Positions 8,345 through 12,530 of a DNA stretch of 12,530 nucleotides are shown here, in pieces. Under the pieces are notes generated by a model. That model worked only from the letters and a program-made list of their open reading frames with translations, was not told the origin of the DNA and ran no database searches. Location of the stretch: contig JAHHUJ010000042.1 of assembly GCA_020024075.1 (NCBI GenBank), forward strand, positions 1 through 12,530, in the 5' to 3' direction. The first letter of the stretch is position 1, and every line of letters begins with the position of its first letter. A program made the translations under genes and the position numbers. This stretch comes from Psychrobacter sp. (GTDB lineage: Bacteria; Pseudomonadota; Gammaproteobacteria; Pseudomonadales; Moraxellaceae).

Positions 8345-8367
8345 AGTTTCCCCGTAATTTTGACTCG

Positions 8368-8396
8368 CTGTCAGTTATAACAGCAACTGACAGTTG
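8368..8396. promoter_or_regulatory. Overlapping perfect inverted repeats between parA and the next gene
   Basis: CTGTCAGTT (8368-8376) and AACTGACAG (8385-8393) are exact reverse complements with an 8-base spacer. The right arm also belongs to a second dyad, CAACTG-A-CAGTTG (8384-8396). Neither has a T-tract on the minus strand, so this is not an ordinary terminator. It could be an operator, or an RNA stem at a processing site in a parA transcript. It lies 24 bases upstream of the start codon of the membrane protein gene. Confidence 0.45.
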
Positions 8397-8434
8397 TAGA
8401 ATAAATAGGGCGCTAGTTTAGTAGGTTTTTGTGG

Positions 8435-9214
8435 TTATTCATACCATGTTGAGCCATCATCTACCTTTTTTAATGCATTTTCCTGCTCAATACTGCTGTT
8501 CGCCAACTTCTCTAAAGTAGCAGGTATCGTACTGTCTGCCAATACCTCTTGGTATTTACTTGCCACTTTTGGCATCAAAGCATCCATCACTGGCTGCCAC
8601 TGGGCTTGCACATCACGATAGCGCTTTTGATTAAAGTCAAAGATGCTCAGACCTTGTTCCGCCAACTGTGGGTATAAACTTCTTTCACTGAGCCACGCTA
8701 AGGGAGCTTGTCCTATTTCAGTAAAAAAATCCTGCAAAGTTTGGTTGGTTCTACTCTGAGAACGAATGCGGTTGGCTAGTAAATGGATATCGACCTTGCC
8801 TTTACGAATACGCTTAATGTCTTGAATAGATTTTAAAAATTGCTTAGTACTGTCCGCGTCGAAGATAGAAGGTAGTACTGGAATCAAGATGGCTTTGGCT
8901 TCACTAATTAAAGACTCTGCACGATCAGCGGTTAATGAGCCTGGCGCATCAATAATTAACCAATCCTTTTTACCTAAGTTCTTGGCCGCTTTTTTGGGAA
9001 GCTCACCAATATCATCTTCATCTCGCCAATCTACGGCATAAATCTTCGCAGCAGTATCTGGACGCTGTTTTAGCCAGCGCAAGCTAGATTTCTGTGGATC
9101 TGCATCTGCTAATGCTACGCTCTGCCCTTGATTTGCTAAGGCGGCAGCTAAAGTGATTGCCACTGAGGTTTTACCACACCCTCCTTTTTGATTTGCCACT
9201 AATACTGTTTTCAT
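8435..9214 (-). CDS. Orphan ParA/Soj-type P-loop ATPase
   Basis: ParA-type ATPases dimerise on ATP, usually bind nucleoid DNA or a surface without sequence specificity, and position plasmids, chromosomes or protein cargo. This one has 259 residues. The deviant Walker A is KGGCGKT (10-16, signature Lys10 and Lys15), followed by DADPQ (37-41) and Walker B WLIIDAPG (85-92, Asp89). There is no N-terminal helix-turn-helix extension, as in small ParA proteins such as ParF or McdA rather than P1 ParA. There is no ParB or parS-type gene in the window, so the cargo is unknown. An upstream ATG at 9226 adds four residues (MGLI); neither start has a good Shine-Dalgarno, and I prefer 9214 because family members begin close to the P-loop strand. 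The tail (about 225-259) is acidic and polar. The family is clear; the role in this genome is not. Transcription likely continues into the downstream membrane-protein gene. Confidence 0.88.
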   Translation of the reverse strand: MKTVLVANQKGGCGKTSVAITLAAALANQGQSVALADADPQKSSLRWLKQRPDTAAKIYAVDWRDEDDIGELPKKAAKNLGKKDWLIIDAPGSLTADRAESLISEAKAILIPVLPSIFDADSTKQFLKSIQDIKRIRKGKVDIHLLANRIRSQSRTNQTLQDFFTEIGQAPLAWLSERSLYPQLAEQGLSIFDFNQKRYRDVQAQWQPVMDALMPKVASKYQEVLADSTIPATLEKLANSSIEQENALKKVDDGSTWYE

Positions 9215-9235
9215 AATTAAGCCCATTATTATTAA

Positions 9236-9248
9236 AAAACCAGGTTTT
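9236..9248. promoter_or_regulatory. Short perfect dyad in the parA leader, candidate operator
   Basis: AAAACC-A-GGTTTT (9236-9248) is a perfect 6-bp inverted repeat around one base. It lies about 9-21 bases downstream of the predicted parA transcription start and 22 bases before the ATG. ParA-family operons are often autoregulated, but these small ParA proteins usually lack a DNA-reading domain, so the binder is unknown. Confidence 0.35.
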
Positions 9249-9263
9249 CCTTCCTATACTACT

Positions 9264-9292
9264 TATATATACGTGATTTAACGTAAATTCAA
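9264..9292 (-). promoter_or_regulatory. Candidate parA promoter with a dyad in its spacer
   Basis: On the minus strand TTGAAT (9292-9287) and TATATA (9269-9264) are 17 bases apart, each matching sigma-70 consensus at four of six positions. The spacer contains an inverted repeat, TACGT (9270-9274) with ACGTA (9281-9285), where a repressor or activator could bind. The predicted start near 9257 gives a leader of about 43 bases. Confidence 0.42.
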
Positions 9293-9363
9293 TATTTAAC
9301 TCTTAACTTTGTTGCTTAAATGAGTCACCATACATAATAACAGAAGAAAAGTATTCTATAAGC

Positions 9364-9409
9364 ACAGAACCTAATTCTGTTACTCATTGAGACTTGTTAC
9401 AAGGGTCTC
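9364..9409 (+). promoter_or_regulatory. Two adjacent stem-loops upstream of the lipoprotein gene
   Basis: The first stem is ACAGAA (9364-9369) with TTCTGT (9375-9380), loop 5. The second is GAGACTT (9389-9395) with GGGTCTC (9403-9409), which includes two G-U pairs and a 7-base loop. A possible promoter (CATAAT at 9333-9338, weak TTGTTG at 9309-9314, spacing 18) would place both stems in the leader, about 85 bases before the start codon. No known riboswitch class is recognised. The rest of 9227-9494 holds nothing else except the parA promoter. Confidence 0.35.
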
Positions 9410-9494
9410 TAATAGCGTTTTATCGATAAATAGCAAAAAGACTTTAGAGGTTATCCCCTCCCCATTTTGGCATTCATCCTCAGGAGCAATCATC

Positions 9495-9986
9495 ATGACT
9501 TTAATGCGAATAACTTTAGCGGGTAGTCTGTTAAGCACTGCCCTTGCCCTGCTATCCGGATGCGCCACCACTCAAGCCTTATCTCCTGAGCAGTGTCAGG
9601 CCGGTAACTGGACAGAGATTGGCTATGCTGATGGCACAGTAGGCCGTTCAGGGGCCTATTTTGCAAAACATATAGAGAGCTGCACTCCGGTGCCAGGCAG
9701 CGCGCCCAATCGCGTGTTATGGGAACAGGGGCGACAACAAGGCCTGAAACAATTCTGTACCGAATTAAATGCCTATAAGCTGGGCCGTGAGGGCTACGCT
9801 TGGCAACCCGTATGCCCGTTAGAGGACATGGAAAAACTAGAAGAAGCTTACAATCAAGGCCGTTATTACTATCTACGTCAACGTGATATGGAATATCTAA
9901 GCACCCCCTACCCTTGGGGATACGGCCGTTATGGTTTCGGTCCTTATGACTGGTACAGTCCTTTATGGCGCCCTCCAGTCTGGTAG
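9495..9986 (+). CDS. DUF2799-type outer-membrane lipoprotein
   Basis: The 163-residue precursor has a signal peptide with a basic start (Arg5), a hydrophobic core and the lipobox LLSG-Cys23. Signal peptidase II should cleave before Cys23, and Ala at +2 favours sorting to the outer membrane. The body fits DUF2799: a Cys34-x5-W-x3-GYxDG-type opening (GYADGTVG at 43-50), a His-x3-Cys63 segment, a GRxxGLxxFC segment ending at Cys88, and Cys107. The four spaced cysteines may form disulfides. The C-terminus (about 138-163) is rich in Tyr, Trp, Gly and Pro. The start at ATG 9495 is chosen for CAGGAG at 9481-9486, 8 bases upstream, and for the correct signal peptide; a TTG at 9387 would add a non-signal extension. 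The biochemical role of DUF2799 proteins is unknown. It stands alone between a divergent parA and a convergent transporter. Confidence 0.82.
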   Translation: MTLMRITLAGSLLSTALALLSGCATTQALSPEQCQAGNWTEIGYADGTVGRSGAYFAKHIESCTPVPGSAPNRVLWEQGRQQGLKQFCTELNAYKLGREGYAWQPVCPLEDMEKLEEAYNQGRYYYLRQRDMEYLSTPYPWGYGRYGFGPYDWYSPLWRPPVW

Positions 9987-10048
9987 TACTACTAAGCATA
10001 ACGTAACGCTAAAGATAAAAATAAAGTAGCGCTAAGAATAAAATTGAA

Positions 10049-10087
10049 AAGGCCTTTTAGCTAAGTACGTGCCAAAAGGCCTTATTT
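10049..10087. terminator. Bidirectional terminator shared by the lipoprotein and transporter genes
   Basis: AAGGCCTTTT (10049-10058) pairs with AAAAGGCCTT (10074-10083); two more G-C pairs are possible after an A-C mismatch. T-rich tracts follow on both strands (ATTT on plus; TTTT inside the stem and then CAATTTTA on minus). It lies between the two convergent stop codons at 9986 and 10138. The remaining bases of the gap include an imperfect repeat of CGCTAA-AATAAAA and nothing else. Confidence 0.72.
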
Positions 10088-10137
10088 AATGGCTTGATGG
10101 AAAGCTTTGTTTACCTAAAGATAGCTTTACCGCAGTA

Positions 10138-11370
10138 TCAGTCTGCGCTATCCAAGTTGAGGTTTCTGTCAATTCGGTACACTAAAAACGTACCTAGCCA
10201 CATTAGTATCGTCATGGTTGCTCCCAGTTTAAATACTGGATTAACTGGGAATAAATTGAGTAAAACCCCACCAAAAATACCAACACAAAACATCAACGAC
10301 CCCTGTAAGGCACTGGCCATACCAGCGCGACGCTTCTGAAACGCTAAGGCAATCGCTGAAGCATTAGGCTGAGTTAACCCTAAGCCTGAAATACAAAAGA
10401 AAATACATATCAGCACTAAGGGCAACCAAGCTTCTGAACCATAAAAAACACCTAACAATAACAAACAAGTCGCAGATGTCGTCTGTAATGTGGCCCCAAA
10501 GCGCAGCAGTGAAATAAGGCGAAAACGGTTGGTTAAAAACTGATTTACCTGAGTTAACCCAATAAATCCAGCAGCATTCATCCCAAATATAAGACTAAAT
10601 TGACTTTCTGTCAGCCCATAACCATCCATCAATAACTCTGGTGCAGCACTGATATAGACAAACATTGACCCCATCAATAGTCCAGCGCCCATCGCAGGAT
10701 AACCAAAAGAAGGATCTTTTAATAAATCCACATATTGACCAAATATGGTATTTAAAGGGCGTATGCTGCGGTTTTCTTGCGTCAATGTCTCTTTAAAAAA
10801 GAACTTAGTCAGCAACAGGTTTAACACCCCAAAGGAGGCCAAAAACCAAAAAATCGCGTGCCAATCAAAAAACTTCAAAAAGGCAGCACCCAATGACGGA
10901 GCTAAGATAGGCGCCAGTCCCATAACTAGCACCATGATGGAGAAGGCTTTTGCCATTTGTCGTGGTGGCATAGTATCCCGAATGGCCGCTCGAGTAACCA
11001 CCGCACCGACACAAGCCCCTAAAGCTTGCAGGGTACGAGCAGCAAACAACATATATTCACTGTCTGTGGTGGCACATATTATCGAGGCGATAACATATAA
11101 TGTCATGCCAAAGTAAAGCGGCTTTACTCGGCCAACACGGTCACTTAATGGTCCATAAATAAGCTGCCCGAATACCAAACCCATAAAGTACGCCGGCACC
11201 GAGTTAGAAATCTGAGCGGTACTCACGCCAAAATCTTTGGCCATCGTTGGCAAGGCCGGTAGATACATATCTATCGACAACGGACCAATAGCCACAATGA
11301 GCCCAAGCATCATAACCCAAGCCACAGGCATAGGCTGCTTATCAGCAGGAGTAGTTTGTTTATTTGACAT
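10138..11370 (-). CDS. Bcr/CflA-family drug efflux transporter (MFS, DHA1)
   Basis: This is an inner-membrane proton antiporter of the 12-helix major facilitator superfamily, Bcr/CflA subfamily (relatives export bicyclomycin, chloramphenicol or sulfonamides; the substrate here is unknown). It has 410 residues, close to the usual 390-410. A polar cytoplasmic tail (1-15) is followed by TM1 carrying the subfamily signature SIDMYLPALP (32-41). Loop motif A is GPLSDRVGRVKPL (73-85). Arg112 lies in the TM4 region, and GLAPILAPSLGA (151-162) resembles the antiporter motif in TM5. The central cytoplasmic loop is about 193-220, and the last helix ends near 399. There is no clear Shine-Dalgarno before ATG 11370; the next in-frame ATG (residue 14) still precedes TM1. 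No regulator gene is adjacent, but an inverted repeat and hairpin lie upstream. Confidence 0.9.
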   Translation of the reverse strand: MSNKQTTPADKQPMPVAWVMMLGLIVAIGPLSIDMYLPALPTMAKDFGVSTAQISNSVPAYFMGLVFGQLIYGPLSDRVGRVKPLYFGMTLYVIASIICATTDSEYMLFAARTLQALGACVGAVVTRAAIRDTMPPRQMAKAFSIMVLVMGLAPILAPSLGAAFLKFFDWHAIFWFLASFGVLNLLLTKFFFKETLTQENRSIRPLNTIFGQYVDLLKDPSFGYPAMGAGLLMGSMFVYISAAPELLMDGYGLTESQFSLIFGMNAAGFIGLTQVNQFLTNRFRLISLLRFGATLQTTSATCLLLLGVFYGSEAWLPLVLICIFFCISGLGLTQPNASAIALAFQKRRAGMASALQGSLMFCVGIFGGVLLNLFPVNPVFKLGATMTILMWLGTFLVYRIDRNLNLDSAD

Positions 11371-11390
11371 AAAATATATAGAGACTCAAT

Positions 11391-11427
11391 AAAATTAAAA
11401 GCCAGTCTCCCCAAAAAGAAACTGGCT
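11391..11427 (-). terminator. Hairpin with T-tract between the crotonase gene and the transporter gene
   Basis: On the minus strand AGCCAGT (11427-11421) and ACTGGCT (11406-11400) form a perfect 7-bp stem with a 14-base loop, followed by TTTTAATTTTATT. It could end the crotonase transcript (stop codon about 200 bases upstream). Alternatively, if transcription of the transporter starts at the TATAAA just before it (11435-11430), it would be an attenuator-like leader hairpin. Confidence 0.6.
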
Positions 11428-11443
11428 GTTTTATATTAAATTA

Positions 11444-11460
11444 GGTTAGGTTAACTAACC
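11444..11460. promoter_or_regulatory. Inverted repeat upstream of the transporter, candidate operator
   Basis: GGTTAG (11444-11449) and CTAACC (11455-11460) are exact reverse complements around GTTAA. The site lies just upstream of a possible -10 (TATAAA, 11435-11430 on minus), where a -35 box would be expected. A related arrangement of GGTTAG and TTAACT occurs before the crotonase gene (12474-12490). The rest of 11461-11629 is AT-rich and shows nothing I can name. Confidence 0.38.
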
Positions 11461-11629
11461 ATCATCATTCATAAAAAAATAGAGAAGTTAATAAGCTAAG
11501 CCTACTCTAATATCGTCGTTAGTCAATCAAAATTACGCAAGCTTACTTAACTATTAAAGCAATAGGTGCAAGCAATAGGGCTAATCATGTTTTTTGTAGT
11601 TACTGTGCACAAATAAACCCTAAGCACGA

Positions 11630-12445
11630 CTAACTAAACTGACGCTTTAAAAACTGAACACTACTGTCCTTGGCTTTTTTTATTGCTAACTTACGGTTTT
11701 TACCGCCGCCCATAAGCTTAAGCTGCCACATTTTTTCTTGATACAAGGCACAAAAGCTTTGCTTGGTCATATGGTTTATGACCCGTTTACTGGCCAATAC
11801 CGCATCTGGCGAGCGACTAGCAATCTCTTCTGCTAAGGCTTGGGCTTTCTGATAAGGATTGTCATCTACATGGCTCACTAGATGTAACTGTTCAGCTTCT
11901 GTGGCTGAGATTAAACGGGCCGTCATAGTCAGCTCTTTTAGGGTATCTACTGGCAAAACGTGCAAAGCAGATTGGGTTAATCCCATGTCGGGTACTAAGC
12001 CCCATTTGGCCTCCATAATAGCAAACTGACAGTCCGGTGTGGTAATACGAAAATCACACGCCAACGCCAATTGCATGCCAGCCCCAATGCAGTAACCATG
12101 CGTGGTAATAATAACTGGCATCGGTACTTCACGCCATATCAGACAAACTTTTTGAAAGATGCTTTGGGTAGGTTTTAGCAATTCATACAATCCCATAAGG
12201 ACATTTTTTGGATTATTTAAATCGCCCAAATCGATACCTGCACAAAAAGTGTCACCCTCTCCATTAATAATAACCGCACGAATGGCTCGATCTTTTTTTA
12301 GAGCTTTAGCAACATTAATTAACTCTGCCATCATTTGCAGACTCATCGCATTTTTTTTGTCAGGACGATTTAGAGTCACCGTCAATATATCATTGGCCTC
12401 ACTTAAAGTGATGGTCTGGTAGGTCTTACTTAGTAGGGATGACAT
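11630..12445 (-). CDS. Crotonase-fold enzyme (enoyl-CoA hydratase/isomerase family), dienoyl-CoA isomerase-like active site
   Basis: Crotonase enzymes act on acyl-CoA thioesters, stabilising an enolate in an oxyanion hole. This cytosolic protein has 271 residues, the usual length. The first oxyanion-hole segment is FCAGIDL (67-73). The second is GYCIGAGMQLALACDF (117-132, Gly121). In a by-eye alignment from memory, the hydratase catalytic Glu144 of rat crotonase falls on Gln125. Glu164 falls on Glu145, and the Asp of VPD (Asp153) matches Asp204 of rat delta3,5-delta2,4-dienoyl-CoA isomerase. The acid-base pair therefore looks like that of an isomerase more than a hydratase. The C-terminal part (about 215-271) is basic and helical. 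Start: ATG 12445 with GAGAG five bases upstream. A weak promoter candidate (TTAACG 12488-12483, TAAATA 12465-12460, spacing 17) precedes it. No other beta-oxidation gene is present, so the substrate is open. Confidence 0.88.
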   Translation of the reverse strand: MSSLLSKTYQTITLSEANDILTVTLNRPDKKNAMSLQMMAELINVAKALKKDRAIRAVIINGEGDTFCAGIDLGDLNNPKNVLMGLYELLKPTQSIFQKVCLIWREVPMPVIITTHGYCIGAGMQLALACDFRITTPDCQFAIMEAKWGLVPDMGLTQSALHVLPVDTLKELTMTARLISATEAEQLHLVSHVDDNPYQKAQALAEEIASRSPDAVLASKRVINHMTKQSFCALYQEKMWQLKLMGGGKNRKLAIKKAKDSSVQFLKRQFS

Positions 12446-12496
12446 AGTTTCTCTCTTTTTATTTAATTGGTCAGGTTAGTTCCGTTAACTTGCAAT

Positions 12497-12530
12497 AAAC
12501 TTAGATCATTTTCAAACTTAGATCATTTTC
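12497..12530. repeat. Perfect 17-bp tandem duplication upstream of the crotonase gene
   Basis: AAACTTAGATCATTTTC occurs twice without a gap, at 12497-12513 and 12514-12530. The second copy ends exactly at the window edge, so more copies may follow. It begins 51 bases before the crotonase start codon. Each unit includes GATC. Confidence 0.85.

Noticed and set aside
9493..9999. 168-codon open frame on the minus strand opposite the lipoprotein gene
   Set aside because: It is fully antisense to a gene with a lipobox, a Shine-Dalgarno and a recognisable domain; its translation has no domain and unusual composition.
10049..10083. AAAAGGCCTT direct repeat as a possible attachment site
   Set aside because: The two copies are the arms of the bidirectional terminator hairpin, and no integrase or tRNA is nearby.

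Overview
The window looks like a chromosomal housekeeping segment from a gammaproteobacterium of the Moraxellaceae, most like Psychrobacter. This is an inference from protein style (a TopA with three C-terminal zinc ribbons and a Lys/Ser/Thr-rich N-terminus, a PBP1A with a charged insertion, a Bcr/CflA exporter), moderately AT-rich intergenic DNA and the gene mix. No database search was possible. There is no insertion sequence, integrase, tRNA, rRNA, CRISPR array or phage gene.

Layout, left to right. Positions 1-391 are a noncoding leader. 392-3136 (+) encodes the bifunctional peptidoglycan synthase PBP1A. Two consecutive terminator-like hairpins and two more inverted repeats follow, then 3427-4446 (+), the rhodanese-type tRNA U34 hydroxylase TrhO, with its own terminator. 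A 455-bp gene-free gap (4447-4901) holds four short GGTG..CACC-type hairpin repeats and the topA terminator. On the minus strand come topA (7556 to 4902), an unrecognised membrane-anchored protein (8344 to 7754) and an orphan ParA-type ATPase (9214 to 8435). These three are co-oriented and may be partly co-transcribed. Divergent from parA is a DUF2799-type lipoprotein (9495-9986, +), which converges on a Bcr/CflA-family efflux transporter (11370 to 10138, -) across a shared bidirectional terminator. Last is a crotonase-fold enzyme (12445 to 11630, -). A perfect 17-bp tandem repeat lies upstream of it at the window edge.

Functionally, most genes are independent: cell-wall synthesis, tRNA modification, DNA supercoiling control, drug efflux and acyl-CoA metabolism. 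The one grouping that might be a small unexplored system is parA plus the membrane-anchored protein upstream of topA. It has a deviant-Walker ATPase with no ParB beside it, followed by a protein predicted to have one membrane anchor and a cytoplasmic body, with an unusual set of overlapping inverted repeats between the two genes.

The intergenic regions are rich in perfect dyads: upstream of trhO, upstream of parA and the lipoprotein, between parA and the next gene, and upstream of the transporter. They are recorded separately as candidate operators or RNA hairpins. All promoter calls are by eye and weak unless stated.
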